Shown: one piece after another, positions 52,205 through 61,798 of the stretch
Layout: every line of letters begins with the position of its first letter
How positions within the stretch are numbered: the stretch's first letter is position 1
Assembly (NCBI GenBank): GCA_020637675.1
Contig: JACKKD010000003.1
Location: 806,001 to 870,000 of the forward strand
Length of the DNA stretch: 64,000 bases
Source: Paracoccaceae bacterium
GTDB lineage: Bacteria > Pseudomonadota > Alphaproteobacteria > Rhodobacterales > Rhodobacteraceae
Direction of reading: 5' to 3'
The notes under the pieces: model-generated
What the model was told of the DNA's origin: nothing
The model's input: only the letters and a program-made list of their open reading frames with translations
Database searches by the model: none
Translations under genes and position numbers: made by a program

Positions 52205-53056
52205 TCACCCCTTCGCGACCTTGAGGTCGTTGTACATGCCCCATTCGGCCCAGGAACCGTCGTAGAGCGCGTGGTCGTGCTTGCCGAGCCGCGCGAGGGC
52301 GAGGTTCAGGATCGCCGCCGTCACGCCCGAGCCGCAGGTGGTGATGGCGGGCCGGTCAAGGTCCACGCCCGCCGCCGCGAAGGCGGCGCGGAGCCCCTTG
52401 GCGTCCTTCATCGTGCCGTCGGCATGAAGGAGCGTGGCGTAATGGAGGTTCTTCGAGCCCGGGATGTGGCCCGACCGCAGGCCGGGGCGCGGCTCGGGCT
52501 CGGTGCCGGCGAAGCGGCCGGGTGAGCGGGCGTCGATGATCTCGTGGTCGCCGAGCTTGGCCGCGGCGGCAACCTGCGTGACGTCGCGCACGAGATGCGC
52601 CTGCCGGCTGACGGTGATGTGGCGGTCGCGCAGGATCGGCGCCATGTCCTCGACCTGCCGCCCCTCCGCCTGCCACTTCGGGAAGCCGCCGTCGAGCACC
52701 GCGACATCGGTTTTCCCCATGAGCCGGAAGAGCCACCACACGCGGGCCGCCGAATAGATGCCGGCGCCGTCGTAGACGACGACCTGGTGCCCGTCGCCCA
52801 CGCCCATCGCCCGCATCCGGCTGATGAACTTCTCTGCCGTGGGCGCCATGTGCGGCAGGCCCGAGCGCAGGTCCGCGATCTCGTCGATGTCGAAGAACCG
52901 CGCGCCGGGAATGTGGGCCGCATCGTATTCGGCCTTCGGGTCGCGCCCCGACCCGGGCATGTACCACGAGGCGTCGAGGAGCCTCAGGTCGGGATCCTTC
53001 AGGTGCCGCTCCAGCCAGCCGGTGGAAACCAGAGTCTTCGGATCGTCCTCGGCCAT
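52205..53056 (-). CDS. sseA: 3-mercaptopyruvate sulfurtransferase
   Basis: A 283-residue two-domain rhodanese protein. The active-site loop CGSGVTAAIL (about residues 236-245) has the CGSGVT form of mercaptopyruvate sulfurtransferases rather than the CRKGVT form of thiosulfate rhodaneses. The N-terminal DASWYMPGSGRDPKAEYDAAHIPGA and VVYDGAGIYSAARVWW segments are also typical. It makes sulfur available from cysteine-derived mercaptopyruvate, and its partner gene, an aminotransferase of the AspC/TyrB group, could supply mercaptopyruvate; that link is inference. Confidence 0.94.
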   Translation of the reverse strand: MAEDDPKTLVSTGWLERHLKDPDLRLLDASWYMPGSGRDPKAEYDAAHIPGARFFDIDEIADLRSGLPHMAPTAEKFISRMRAMGVGDGHQVVVYDGAGIYSAARVWWLFRLMGKTDVAVLDGGFPKWQAEGRQVEDMAPILRDRHITVSRQAHLVRDVTQVAAAAKLGDHEIIDARSPGRFAGTEPEPRPGLRSGHIPGSKNLHYATLLHADGTMKDAKGLRAAFAAAGVDLDRPAITTCGSGVTAAILNLALARLGKHDHALYDGSWAEWGMYNDLKVAKG

Positions 53057-53135
53057 GTCCGCCCCCTTCGTGCCTCGTCCCGCAATACCCGGCCGGGCCG
53101 GGCCGTTGCAAGGACCCAGAGGGCTGGCCCGCCAG

Positions 53136-53262
53136 ATGAAGCAACGGTCCGGCTTGCACCAGAACTGGGTGCGCGATTACGATCCGACGACGGGACGATA
53201 CATCGAGGCCGATCCGCTGGGGCTGGTGGATGGGCCATCCTTCCAGGGTCAGGCGCCGCGGC
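53136..53262 (+). pseudogene. Remnant of an RHS-repeat protein
   Basis: About 40 codons in one frame read GLHQNWV followed by RDYDPTTGRYIEADPLGL and VDGPS, which is the highly conserved end of the RHS core domain (normally part of proteins over 1,000 residues). The upstream sequence has no RHS homology and the frame soon runs into unrelated sequence; the SLYGYA motif expected next appears degraded (SFQGQA). There is no start signal. It lies between sseA and smpB, 13 bp from the smpB stop, and is best read as a relic of a deleted element. Confidence 0.75.
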
Positions 53263-53274
53263 TGCGTGCAAATC

Positions 53275-53745
53275 CTAGCCCTGCTTCAGGATCCGCTGCT
53301 TCTGCCGGTTCCAGTCGCGGGTGGCCTCGGTCGCGCGCTTGTCGGCCAGCTTCTTGCCCTTCGCCGTGCCGATCTTCAGCTTCACCCGGCCGCGGTCGTT
53401 GAAATACATCACCAGTGGCACGAGCGTCATGCCCTCGCGGCCCACCGCCTGCCAGAGCCGCGCGAGCTCCTTCCGCGACACCAGTAACTTGCGCCGCCGG
53501 CGCTCCTCATGTCCGAAGACGCCGGCTTGCTTGTAGGCGGCGATGTAGCTGTTGATCAGCCAGAGCTCGCCCCCCTCGACCGAGGCGTAGCTGTCGGCGA
53601 TGTTCGACTGGCCGGTGCGGAGCGACTTCACCTCCGACCCGGTCAGGACGATGCCGACCTCCAGATCGCTCTCGATGAAGTAGTCGAACCGCGCACGGCG
53701 GTTCTCGGCGATCACCTTGTAGTTGGGGTTCTGTTTCTCGGCCAT
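53275..53745 (-). CDS. smpB: SsrA-binding protein
   Basis: SmpB binds tmRNA and brings it to stalled ribosomes. The 156-residue product has [20 protein letters not shown] near the start, [16 protein letters not shown], the [15 protein letters not shown] loop and the basic C-terminal tail [27 protein letters not shown] 53745 gives the usual length; a frame extension to 53778 is not needed. The tmRNA gene is not in the window. Confidence 0.96.
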   Translation of the reverse strand: MAEKQNPNYKVIAENRRARFDYFIESDLEVGIVLTGSEVKSLRTGQSNIADSYASVEGGELWLINSYIAAYKQAGVFGHEERRRRKLLVSRKELARLWQAVGREGMTLVPLVMYFNDRGRVKLKIGTAKGKKLADKRATEATRDWNRQKQRILKQG

Positions 53746-53842
53746 GACCTGCCCGAGATAGGCGAGGGGCGCGGCCAAGTCCAGCCGGGGGCTTCACGGG
53801 CGGCGCGCGAGCCGGTATCCGGAGCCGGAGAGGGAGGCGCGC

Positions 53843-54283
53843 ATGTTCGTCCAGATCGCCATCGGTTCGCTCCTGATGCTGACCACGATCTCGCTCACCG
53901 GGGCGACGCTCCTGGTGGTCGAGGTGCTGATCCGCCGCTTCCAACCCTGGCTCACGCGCGAGCCGCACGGGCCGAAGCTGGCGATCGTGCTGATTGCGGC
54001 GGCGCTCTGGGTCATGGGCGTGGTGACGGTGGATGTCTGGACCTGGGCCCTGGCCTTCGATCTTCTGGGTATCCTGCCGACGCTCGAATCCTCGGTCTAT
54101 TTCGCGCTCGTGTCGTTCACGACGCTCGGTTACGGCGATCTGGTGCTGCCGCAGGACTGGCGGCTTCTGGGCGGCATGTGCGGCGCCAACGGCTTCATGA
54201 TATTCGGGTTCGTGATCGCGATGCTGGTGGAGGCGCTGCGCCACGTCCGGCTTGGGCAGATCGAGGGGCGGCGCCGGAAGTGA
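53843..54283 (+). CDS. Small potassium-channel-like protein (Ion_trans_2)
   Basis: A 146-residue membrane protein with an N-terminal helix (about residues 4-28), a second helix (about 46-66), a pore loop with the selectivity filter TTLGYGD (about 92-98) and a last helix (about 110-130). This is the two-helix pore of potassium channels with one added helix and no ligand-binding domain. Relatives are common in Rhodobacterales; ion flux is inferred from the filter. It starts with ATG 53843 after GAGGGAGG. Confidence 0.87.
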   Translation: MFVQIAIGSLLMLTTISLTGATLLVVEVLIRRFQPWLTREPHGPKLAIVLIAAALWVMGVVTVDVWTWALAFDLLGILPTLESSVYFALVSFTTLGYGDLVLPQDWRLLGGMCGANGFMIFGFVIAMLVEALRHVRLGQIEGRRRK

Positions 54284-54378
54284 CGCGGGCGGCTGCCGTG
54301 GCGTCTTGTCCGCTCCGGCCCGGGGCGCTAGAGCGCGATCCGGGCGTCCCCTTGCGGGCCCCGGGGCGGAGGCAGACC

Positions 54379-54672
54379 ATGGGCGACGACGAGGACTATG
54401 TCTATGACGAGGCGAGCGGCGAGTGGCGGCCGGCGTCGGACGTGACGGCGGTGGCCGCGGTGGCGGTCGTCGATGCCGAGGGCAACGCGCTTGCCGACGG
54501 CGATGCGGTCACGCTGGTCAAGGACCTGAAGGTCAAGGGGACGAGCACCACGCTGAAGCGCGGCACGGTGATCCGCTCGATCCGGCTGACCGACGACCCC
54601 GATCTGGTCGACTGCCGCCACGAGACGATCAAGGGCCTCGTGCTCAGGACCGAGTTCGTTCGCAAGCGCTGA
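54379..54672 (+). CDS. PhnA/YjdM C-terminal domain protein
   Basis: A 97-residue protein consisting of the PhnA-type SH3-like domain: YVYDEASGEWRP, then VVDAEGNALADGDAVTLVKDLKVKG, KRGTVIRSIRL and IKGLVLRTEFVRK. The zinc ribbon found before this domain in full-length YjdM/PhnA proteins is absent; instead there is only a short acidic start. Despite the old name, a role in phosphonate use is not established. GGAGG lies upstream of ATG 54379. Confidence 0.85.
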   Translation: MGDDEDYVYDEASGEWRPASDVTAVAAVAVVDAEGNALADGDAVTLVKDLKVKGTSTTLKRGTVIRSIRLTDDPDLVDCRHETIKGLVLRTEFVRKR

Positions 54673-54687
54673 ACGCGGCCGGGGTGG

Positions 54688-56340
54688 TCAGGCCCGGTGC
54701 GTCACCTGCCCGCCCGCTATGGTGAGTGCTACGCCCATGCCCGCCACGTCCTTTGCCGGCGCCGCCTCGATATCTCCCGAGAGCACCACGATGTCTGCCG
54801 CCATGCCGGGCCGGAGCGTGCCGGTGACGTGGTCCATATGCGCGGCCCAGGCGCCGCCGGCAGTATAGGCGCGCAGGATCTCCATGAGCGGCACGCGCTG
54901 GTCCGCCGCCCCTTCGTAGGTCGGCCGGGTGAGGGCGGCCTGGATGCCGCGCAGGACCGAGATGTCGGTCACCGGCCAGTCCGAGGCGAAGGCGAGGGGC
55001 GCGCCGGCCGCGGCGAGGTCGCGGCAGAGATAGGCGTCTGCCCAGCGGTCCCGCCCGATCACGTCGAGGGTCGGGAACATCGCGAAATCCATCGCTCCGG
55101 GCGCATGGGGCGGCTGGACGGAGGCGGTGATGCCAAGCGCACCGAGGCGGGGCACGTCGGCCCGGTCGATAAGTTCGATATGCTCGATCCGGTGGCGGCT
55201 GTCGCGCTTGCCGTTGGCGCGCTGTGCGGCTTCGTAGCCGTCGATCGTGGTCCTGACCGCGCCGTCGCCGATGGCGTGGACGGCGATCTGGTGCCCGCGG
55301 CGGTCGATCTCGGTGGCGATCTCGTTGAATCGGGCGGGTGCGAACAGGGGTTCCGCGCGGTGGCCGGGATGGCCGGGATAGTCGTTCAGCATGCAGGCGG
55401 TTCGGCTGTCGACGACGCCGTCCATGAAGAGTTTCACGAACCGGCAGGAAAGCCAGTCGTCGTCGAAATCGCGCGTCATCGCGTCGGCGCGGTCAAGCTC
55501 CGAAAGCTCCATGTGCGGCTTGAAGTGAAAGGGCACCTTCACCCGCGCGGTCAGCCCGCCTTCCCTCTGGAGGCCGCGCAGAAGCTCCAGCGTGTAGCGG
55601 TTGCCGTCCATGTTCACCATCGCGGTGATGCCGTGGCGTGCCGCATGGGCGAGGCCGCGCGCGACCTTGGCCCGGTCCACGGCCTGTTCGGCTTCCGTGG
55701 GCCAGGGCGAGGGTTCGCCCCCCGTCGCGATGCCGAGGTTGAGCCGCGCCTCGCCGCCGAGCGCGACCACCGGGGCGAAGGCCTCGAATTCCCTCAGTTC
55801 GCCGGTCGCGGTGCCGTCAGGCCCCATGACGACCTCGTGGCCGTGCGGCATGGCGGCGCCCTGTAGAAGGCCGGCCGCCTTCAGCGCGGCGGTATTGGCC
55901 CAGACCGTGTGATGGTCATGCGCGGTGATGGCGATGGGCCGGTCGGCGAGGACGCGATCGAGGTCATGCCGGGTCATCGGATGGTCGAGCATGGCGTAGT
56001 GCCCGCCCTGCGCCATCAGGAGCGGCCGGTCGGGGTGTTCGACGGCAAAGGCGCGGAAGGCGGCGGCGAGCGCGGCCTCTCCTTCCGCATGGGTCAGTTG
56101 CAGGTGCGCAAGCTCGGCACCGCCGAGGACGAGGTGGAGGTGGCTTTCGACGAAGCCGGGCAGGAGGGTGGCGCCTCTGCAGTCGATGACCTCGGTCGCC
56201 GGGCCGGCTAGGGGCTCGATCGCTGCCCGGCTCCCCACCGCCGCGATCCGGTCGGCGGCGATCGCCACGGCCTCGGCGCGGGGGCGGGCGGGGTCCATCG
56301 TCAGGACGCGCGCGTTGGTCAGGATCATGTCGGGGGTCAT
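54688..56340 (-). CDS. YtcJ-like metal-dependent amidohydrolase
   Basis: A 550-residue amidohydrolase-superfamily enzyme. Metal-site residues are visible: ESHLHLVLGG near residue 70, the Lys in FVKLFMDGVVDS, His in IAVHAIGDGA, His in HRIEHIELI and the Asp in ASDWPVTDIS. N- and C-terminal strands (ILTNARVLTMDPARPRAEAV; GMAADIVVLSGDI) form the usual beta-sandwich. The group contains N-acyl and lactam hydrolases; the substrate is unknown. There is no export signal. Confidence 0.88.
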   Translation of the reverse strand: MTPDMILTNARVLTMDPARPRAEAVAIAADRIAAVGSRAAIEPLAGPATEVIDCRGATLLPGFVESHLHLVLGGAELAHLQLTHAEGEAALAAAFRAFAVEHPDRPLLMAQGGHYAMLDHPMTRHDLDRVLADRPIAITAHDHHTVWANTAALKAAGLLQGAAMPHGHEVVMGPDGTATGELREFEAFAPVVALGGEARLNLGIATGGEPSPWPTEAEQAVDRAKVARGLAHAARHGITAMVNMDGNRYTLELLRGLQREGGLTARVKVPFHFKPHMELSELDRADAMTRDFDDDWLSCRFVKLFMDGVVDSRTACMLNDYPGHPGHRAEPLFAPARFNEIATEIDRRGHQIAVHAIGDGAVRTTIDGYEAAQRANGKRDSRHRIEHIELIDRADVPRLGALGITASVQPPHAPGAMDFAMFPTLDVIGRDRWADAYLCRDLAAAGAPLAFASDWPVTDISVLRGIQAALTRPTYEGAADQRVPLMEILRAYTAGGAWAAHMDHVTGTLRPGMAADIVVLSGDIEAAPAKDVAGMGVALTIAGGQVTHRA

Positions 56341-56436
56341 GGGGGCTCTCCGTGCCGGTTTGATCAAATGGCTAGCGCGGAGGGGCAGACTTGGCCAGCC
56401 CGCATGTCGATGCAGCGCCGTGCCGGACGCAAGTCC

Positions 56437-56486
56437 GGCGCCCCCCACCCTCCTCCCCTCCCCGCGCGGGGGGGAGGGGAGGCGCC
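56437..56486. repeat. Extragenic G+C-rich palindrome
   Basis: GGCGCC occurs at both ends (56437-56442 and 56481-56486) and inside it CCTCCCCTCCCCGC pairs with GCGGGGGGGAGGGGAGG, the right arm being three G longer. It lies between the amidohydrolase and dapA stop sides. Its form is like interspersed palindromes present in many copies in some alphaproteobacteria; copy number cannot be judged from this window. It may also end the dapA transcript. Confidence 0.55.
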
Positions 56487-56517
56487 CTGTCGCCGGCGGC
56501 GGGTGACGGCCCGGACC

Positions 56518-57393
56518 CTAGTTCGCGATCCCCGCGTGACGCATCGCGGCGTCGATTCTTGCCTTCGTCTCGGGCAGGAGCGTCGTCAGCGGCGAGCGCA
56601 CTTCCTCCGAACAGAGGCCTAGCTTCGAGAGCCCGTATTTCGCGCCAGCGAGGCCGGGTTCGACGAAAATCGCCTCGTGCAGGGGCATCAGCCGGTCCTG
56701 GTAGTCGAGCGCCTTCGCGTAGTCACCGGCAAGTGTCGCCGCCTGGAACTCGGCGCAAAGGCGCGGCGCGACGTTGGCGGTGACCGAGATGCAGCCCACG
56801 CCGCCGTGCGCGTTGAAGCCGAGCGCGGTCGCGTCCTCGCCCGAAAGCTGGATGAAATCCTTGCCGCAGGACGCGCGCTGCTGGCTCACCCGCTCGATCT
56901 TGCCGGTGGCGTCCTTGACGCCGACGATGCGGGGAAGTTTCGCCAGTTCGCCCATCGTCTCGGGCGTCATGTCAATCACCGAGCGCGGCGGGATGTTGTA
57001 GATGATGATCGGCAGGTTGCAGGCGTCGTGCATCGCCTTGAAATGGGCGATGAGGCCGCGCTGCGTCGGCTTGTTGTAATAGGGCGTGACGACCAGCGCC
57101 GCGTCGGCGCCCGCCTTCTCGGCGTGCTGGATCAGCGCGACGCCCTCCGCCGTGTTGTTCGACCCGGCCCCGGCGATCACCGGGACGCGGCCGGCGGCGG
57201 CCTTCACCACTTCCTCTATCACCCGGCCATGCTCCTCGTGGGAAAGCGTCGGGCTTTCGCCGGTGGTGCCGACGGGAACAAGGCCGTGCGTGCCCTCGGC
57301 GACATGCCAGTCCACGAGTTTCTTGAGCGCGTCCAGATCCAGAGCGCCGTTCCTGAACGGCGTGACGAGGGCGACATAGGACCCTTTGAACAT
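56518..57393 (-). CDS. dapA: 4-hydroxy-tetrahydrodipicolinate synthase
   Basis: DapA condenses pyruvate with aspartate semialdehyde, the first step to diaminopimelate and lysine. The 291-residue product begins [12 protein letters not shown], has [13 protein letters not shown], the catalytic Tyr in VVTPYYNKP and the Schiff-base Lys in IVGVKDATG (about residue 162). It and lysA, 35 kb away, are at opposite ends of the same pathway. ATG 57391-57393 gives the standard length, although the open frame continues upstream antisense to the transglycosylase. Confidence 0.96.
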   Translation of the reverse strand: MFKGSYVALVTPFRNGALDLDALKKLVDWHVAEGTHGLVPVGTTGESPTLSHEEHGRVIEEVVKAAAGRVPVIAGAGSNNTAEGVALIQHAEKAGADAALVVTPYYNKPTQRGLIAHFKAMHDACNLPIIIYNIPPRSVIDMTPETMGELAKLPRIVGVKDATGKIERVSQQRASCGKDFIQLSGEDATALGFNAHGGVGCISVTANVAPRLCAEFQAATLAGDYAKALDYQDRLMPLHEAIFVEPGLAGAKYGLSKLGLCSEEVRSPLTTLLPETKARIDAAMRHAGIAN

Positions 57394-57537
57394 GACACGC
57401 TCCCTGCGGTTCTGGGCGAGACTCGCCCGCTGAAATCGCGCGGAACCTATAGGGCGGCACCGTGATTGCCAAGTTTGTGTGTTGCGGTGGGCGGCTCCGG
57501 CGTTATCTTCCTGGAAAACACCGAGGCAGAGCGAAAA

Positions 57538-59484
57538 ATGACCCTGAAGACCCTGCGCGCGGCGCTGCTGGCGCTCGCTGCGCTTCTTCTTATGAGTCCC
57601 GCCGTCCGCGCGGACGATCCGGCTGCATTCCGTGCCGCGCTTGCGGCCGCGGAGGCGAAGGACTGGCCCGCGGCGGTGGCGCAGTCTCGGGCGGCCGGCC
57701 CGCTCGCCGCAGCCGTCATCGACTGGCAGCGCCTGAGGGACGGCAAGGGCGGGTTCGACGAATACGTGGCCTTCGTCGACCGCCATCCGGACTGGCCGGG
57801 TCTGAAACTCCTGCGCGAGCAGGGCGAGCGCGTCATCGCCGAGGACATTGCCGCCTCCACCATCATCGCCTGGTTCGCCAAGGCGCGCCCGCAGACCGGC
57901 ACCGGCAGCCTCGCGCTGATTGCCGCGCTGCTGTCCGTGGGACAGGAGGCGGCCGCCAAGGAGGAGGCGGTGCGAGCCTGGCGGACCCTGGCCCTGACCA
58001 AGGTCGAGCATGAATTGTTCCTCGCCCGGCATGGCGACTGGCTGAAGGATCACCATGACGGCCGCGTCGCCGCCATGCTGCGCGACGGCAACACCGCCGA
58101 CGTGCAGCGGATGCTGCCGCTCGCCAGCCCCTATACCCGGGCGGTCGCGGAGGCGCGGGTGGCGCTCCAGACCGATGCCGATGGGATCGACGCGCTCCTT
58201 GCGGCGCTGCCCGAGAAGGCCGTCAATTCCGGCGGACTCGCCTACGACCGCTTCCGCTGGCGCATCCGCAAGGACCTCTACGACAGCGCCGACACCCTCC
58301 TTCTCGAACGGTCGCAGAGCGCCGAGGCGCTGGGCGACCCGAAGCAATGGGCCGACTGGCGCCGAAGGCTCGCCCGGAAGGAGATGCGCGAGGGCGATGC
58401 CGGGCGCGCCTACAGGATGGCGGCCTGGCACCATCTGCGGTCGGGCGAGGACTACGCCGACCTCGAATGGCTCGCCGGCTACATCGCGCTCAGGAAACTC
58501 GGTGATGCCGGGACAGCCCTGCAGCACTTCGACCGCTTCGCCAAGGCCGTGAACGGGCCGATCAGCCTCGCCCGCGCCCATTACTGGCGCGGCCGCGCCT
58601 TCGAGGCGCTGGGCCGCGAGGCCGACGCGGCCTCCGCCTATGCCGAGGGCGCGCGCTATCCGACCGCCTTCTACGGCCTCCTCTCGGCCGAGAAGGTCGG
58701 CCTGCCGCTCTCGCCCGCGATGGCGGGGGGCGAGAGCTACCCGGACTGGCGGGGGATGCCCTTTGCCCGGAGCACCGTCTTCCTCGCCGCGCGCGAGTTG
58801 ATGGCCGCGGGGGACGAGACGCTTGCCGCGCGGTTCCTCCTGCATCTCGGCGAGGGTCTTTCGGGCTTCGAGATCGGCGCGCTCGCCGGCATGGCGATGG
58901 AGGCGGGTGAACCCTACGTGGCGCTCTCGCTTGCCAAGGCGGCGGCCGACAAGGGCGTGATCTGGCCCTCGGCCTATTTTCCGGTGCCGGCGCTGTCCGG
59001 GCTCGACCTGCCGGTGCGGCCGGAGCTTGCCCTGTCGATCGCGCGGCGGGAAAGCGAGTTCAACGCCTCCGTCGTGTCGCACGCGGGTGCGCGCGGGCTG
59101 ATGCAGGTCATGCCGGGAACGGCGAAGATGATGGCAGAGAAGATCGGCGTCGCCTACGAGCCGGGCAAGCTGACGACCGACTGGCAGTACAACGCCCGGC
59201 TCGGCGCGGCCTATCTCGACGAGTTGGTGGCCGAGTTCGGACCATCACCGCTTCTGGTCGCGGCGGGGTACAACGCCGGCCCGGGCCGGTCGCGGCAGTG
59301 GATCGCGGAGCTGGGCGACCCAAGGGCCGAGGGCGTGGACCCGGTGGACTGGATCGAGGCGATCCCGTTCCGCGAGACCCAGACCTACGTGATGCGCGTC
59401 GCCGAGAGCCTGCCCGTCTACCGGGCGCGGCTGACGGGCCAGACCGGGCCGTTGCGGTTTACCGAGGAACTGAAGGGGCGGTGA
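57538..59484 (+). CDS. slt: Soluble lytic murein transglycosylase
   Basis: A 648-residue periplasmic enzyme that cleaves peptidoglycan glycan strands with formation of 1,6-anhydromuropeptides. A signal peptide ([18 protein letters not shown]...VRA) is followed by a long helical U-domain (about 25-485) and a C-terminal SLT domain with the catalytic Glu in [23 protein letters not shown] and AGYNAGPGR. The order matches Slt70. ATG 57538 lies just before the signal peptide. It is divergent from dapA. Confidence 0.94.
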   Translation: MTLKTLRAALLALAALLLMSPAVRADDPAAFRAALAAAEAKDWPAAVAQSRAAGPLAAAVIDWQRLRDGKGGFDEYVAFVDRHPDWPGLKLLREQGERVIAEDIAASTIIAWFAKARPQTGTGSLALIAALLSVGQEAAAKEEAVRAWRTLALTKVEHELFLARHGDWLKDHHDGRVAAMLRDGNTADVQRMLPLASPYTRAVAEARVALQTDADGIDALLAALPEKAVNSGGLAYDRFRWRIRKDLYDSADTLLLERSQSAEALGDPKQWADWRRRLARKEMREGDAGRAYRMAAWHHLRSGEDYADLEWLAGYIALRKLGDAGTALQHFDRFAKAVNGPISLARAHYWRGRAFEALGREADAASAYAEGARYPTAFYGLLSAEKVGLPLSPAMAGGESYPDWRGMPFARSTVFLAARELMAAGDETLAARFLLHLGEGLSGFEIGALAGMAMEAGEPYVALSLAKAAADKGVIWPSAYFPVPALSGLDLPVRPELALSIARRESEFNASVVSHAGARGLMQVMPGTAKMMAEKIGVAYEPGKLTTDWQYNARLGAAYLDELVAEFGPSPLLVAAGYNAGPGRSRQWIAELGDPRAEGVDPVDWIEAIPFRETQTYVMRVAESLPVYRARLTGQTGPLRFTEELKGR

Positions 59485-59557
59485 GGGGCGCGGCATACCC
59501 TACGCCGCACGCCCGCGACGTGCTATCCTCGTGCTCGCATCAGGGAGCGTCGCGCCG

Positions 59558-60163
59558 ATGGCAAGCCTGCTCTTTCACAGCGGAAACCGGGAATTGCAGG
59601 ACGAGTTCGGCAGCCGCAGGATCGCCGACCGGCTGGAGCAGGTGACGCTGCGGCGCGAGTTCAGCGCCGAGGATCGTGCGTTCATCGAGGGGGTGGAGTT
59701 CTTCTTCCTGGCGACGGCGGATGCCGTTGGGCGGCCCGACTGTTCCTTCAAGGGCGGCGCCCCGGGCTTCGTCCGCGTCACGGGCGGCGACGAGATTGCC
59801 TTCCCGGACTACGACGGCAACGGCATGTTCAAGAGCCTTGGCAACATCAGGGCAAATCCCGAGGTCGGCCTCCTGTTCATCGCGATGGGCGAACGGCCGC
59901 GCCGGCTGAGGGTGAACGGCACCGCGACGGTCACGCGGGACGATGCCGAACTCGCTGCCTTCGTCGGCGCACAGCTTCTGGTGCGCGTCAGGGCGCGGGC
60001 GATCTTTCCGAACTGTCCGCGCTACATCCCCGGACCGGACGGACCCTCGATCTACATCCCCCGCGCCGGCACGGCGCCGGTGGAGCCCGCCTGGAAGAGC
60101 TTCGATTCGTTCCGCGACGCCGTCCCGCCGCGCCTGAAACTGCCGGGCGACGGCGACGCCTGA
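59558..60163 (+). CDS. Pyridoxamine 5'-phosphate oxidase-like protein
   Basis: A 201-residue split-barrel FMN-binding protein of the PPOX-like type. Characteristic segments are FFLATADAVGRPDCSFKGG, DYDGNGMFKSLGNI, VGLLFIAMG and LRVNGTATVTRDD. It lacks the features of true PdxH. An FMN or F420 oxidoreductase function is inferred only from fold. The ribosome-binding site (AGGGAG) is about 11 bases from ATG 59558, and the gene follows slt by 73 bp. Confidence 0.85.
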   Translation: MASLLFHSGNRELQDEFGSRRIADRLEQVTLRREFSAEDRAFIEGVEFFFLATADAVGRPDCSFKGGAPGFVRVTGGDEIAFPDYDGNGMFKSLGNIRANPEVGLLFIAMGERPRRLRVNGTATVTRDDAELAAFVGAQLLVRVRARAIFPNCPRYIPGPDGPSIYIPRAGTAPVEPAWKSFDSFRDAVPPRLKLPGDGDA

Positions 60164-60180
60164 CTTGCCCGGAGAACGAG

Positions 60181-61074
60181 TCACGGCCCGCCCGCGACCG
60201 CGCCCCGCCCCGTCTTCCGCGCCCGCCACAGGGTGAAGAGTCCCGAGGCGACGACGATGCCGGCGCCGAGGGCCACGTTGGGCTCCAGCCGGTCGCCGAA
60301 GACGGTGATGCCGAGCGTGGCGGCGAAGGGCAGCAGGAGGTAGGCGAAGGGTTGCAGGGCGCTCGCCTCCGCCACCTCCAGCGCGCGGATCATCAGCCAG
60401 TGGCCGAGCACGGCCGTGCAGCAGAGGACGGCCATCCAGGCCCAGTCGGGGGCGGACATCGCTTGCCAGTGGAACAGGCCGACGGCGGTCATCAGGACGG
60501 CGCCGCCCATCCCGGTCCAGAAGAAGCTGACCATGGCGCTGTCGCCGCGCGCGACGTAGCGGGTCAGGAGCCCGTAGAGCGCGAACATGAACGCGCCGAG
60601 GAGTGGCACGAGGGCGGCGGTCGAGAAGACCCGCAGGCCGGGCTGGAGGATGACGAGGACGCCGACGAACCCGACGCCGATCGCGCTCCAGCGCCGCCAG
60701 CCGACACGTTCGCCGAGCACGGGCCCGGACAGGGCGGCGACGAGCAGCGGATAGCAGACGAAGACGGCGTGGGTTTCGACCAGCCCGAGGAGGGTGAAGG
60801 CGGTGACCATGACGACGATCTCGGCCGCGAGGAGGACGCCGCGGGTGATCTGCAGCAAGGGAAACTGCGGCCTGAGCGCGGCGGCGATCCCGCCGGGCAG
60901 CCGGCGCGCGGCCAGGGCAAGGACGAAGAGCGCGAAGAACCAGTAGCGGATCATCACCACCATGTAGACATTGTAGGTGTCGGCGAGGTGGCGCGAGATG
61001 CCGTCCTGCATCGCGAAGACGAAGGTCGAGAGCGTCATCAGTATCGCGCCGAAGCGGAAGTTCTGGTCTGTCAT
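60181..61074 (-). CDS. EamA/DMT-family transporter
   Basis: A 297-residue exporter of the drug/metabolite family, with ten membrane helices in two EamA repeats (first about 10-145, second about 155-285). It starts FRFGAILMTLSTFVFAMQDGISR, typical of rhodobacterial members. It shares no specific substrate motif with the EamA gene at 9937-10830. Its ATG overlaps the mnmD stop (ATGA), so the two are translated together. Confidence 0.85.
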   Translation of the reverse strand: MTDQNFRFGAILMTLSTFVFAMQDGISRHLADTYNVYMVVMIRYWFFALFVLALAARRLPGGIAAALRPQFPLLQITRGVLLAAEIVVMVTAFTLLGLVETHAVFVCYPLLVAALSGPVLGERVGWRRWSAIGVGFVGVLVILQPGLRVFSTAALVPLLGAFMFALYGLLTRYVARGDSAMVSFFWTGMGGAVLMTAVGLFHWQAMSAPDWAWMAVLCCTAVLGHWLMIRALEVAEASALQPFAYLLLPFAATLGITVFGDRLEPNVALGAGIVVASGLFTLWRARKTGRGAVAGGP

Positions 61075-61754
61075 GTCCCGTCCTTGAGGGTGCCGCGGCT
61101 CATGTGCCGCTTGGCGCCGAAGCCGGCCCCCCGCTCTACCCGAAAGCCCGCCGAAGCCAAGGCCCTGCGGACATGGCCCGCCGCGGTGTAGGTCGCGAAG
61201 CTGCCGCCGGGCGCGGTGTGGCGGGCGACCTCGGCGAGGAGCGCATCGCTCCAGAGTTCGGGGTTCTTCGCGGGCGAGAAGCCATCGAGGAACCAGGCGT
61301 CGGCCATGCCGGGCCAGCGGGCGAGCGTGTCGCGCGCGTCGCCGGCGACGATCTCCACCTCGGCCGGGCCGAAGGCGAAGCGGCGCGCACCCGCGGCCCA
61401 GGCGGAGAGGAGCGGCCCTGCCACGGCGTGCGCCTCCGGGAAGGCGGCAAGGGCGGCCGCCATGTCGCCCGCGGGCATGGGGAAGGCTTCGAAACTCGTG
61501 AAGGCGAAGCGGCCCGGGACGCCGGCCGCCTGCCAGGCGAGGACAGTGGCGACGAGGTTGAGCGCGGTGCCGAAGCCAAGCTCGGCGATGCGGAAGCCGT
61601 CGCGGAAGCGCCCGGGCAGGCCGTTGCCGGCGAGAAAGACGTGCCGGGATTCGGCCAGCCCGTCCTGGAGCGAGAAATACGGGTCGTCAAACCTGCTGGA
61701 GAGGGGGGTGCCGTCCTTCCATGTCACCGTGTCGCACTGGTTCCCGGCCGGCAT
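61071..61754 (-). CDS. mnmD: tRNA 5-methylaminomethyl-2-thiouridine methyltransferase (MnmD)
   Basis: A 227-residue methyltransferase corresponding to the N-terminal domain of E. coli MnmC, which completes mnm5s2U at tRNA position 34. Motifs: YFSLQDGLAESRHVFLAGN, SAM-binding ELGFGTALNL, and DAWFLDGFSPAKNPELW. The oxidase half of MnmC is a separate gene on the other strand 44 bp away. ATG 61754 is set by the GAGGGG site. It is translationally coupled to the EamA gene downstream. Confidence 0.92.
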   Translation of the reverse strand: MPAGNQCDTVTWKDGTPLSSRFDDPYFSLQDGLAESRHVFLAGNGLPGRFRDGFRIAELGFGTALNLVATVLAWQAAGVPGRFAFTSFEAFPMPAGDMAAALAAFPEAHAVAGPLLSAWAAGARRFAFGPAEVEIVAGDARDTLARWPGMADAWFLDGFSPAKNPELWSDALLAEVARHTAPGGSFATYTAAGHVRRALASAGFRVERGAGFGAKRHMSRGTLKDGT

Positions 61755-61798
61755 CTCGACTACCCCTCTGGGCGGCACTTACGGGAAGGGGCCGGTGA

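Noticed and set aside
53136..53402. The RHS-like frame as a functional 88-residue gene
   Set aside because: Only the first third has RHS similarity, the rest overlaps smpB antisense, and no start signal is present; called a relic instead.
57394..59082. A 563-codon extension upstream of dapA antisense to slt
   Set aside because: DapA family length starts at 57393; the extension has no homology and slt is certain.
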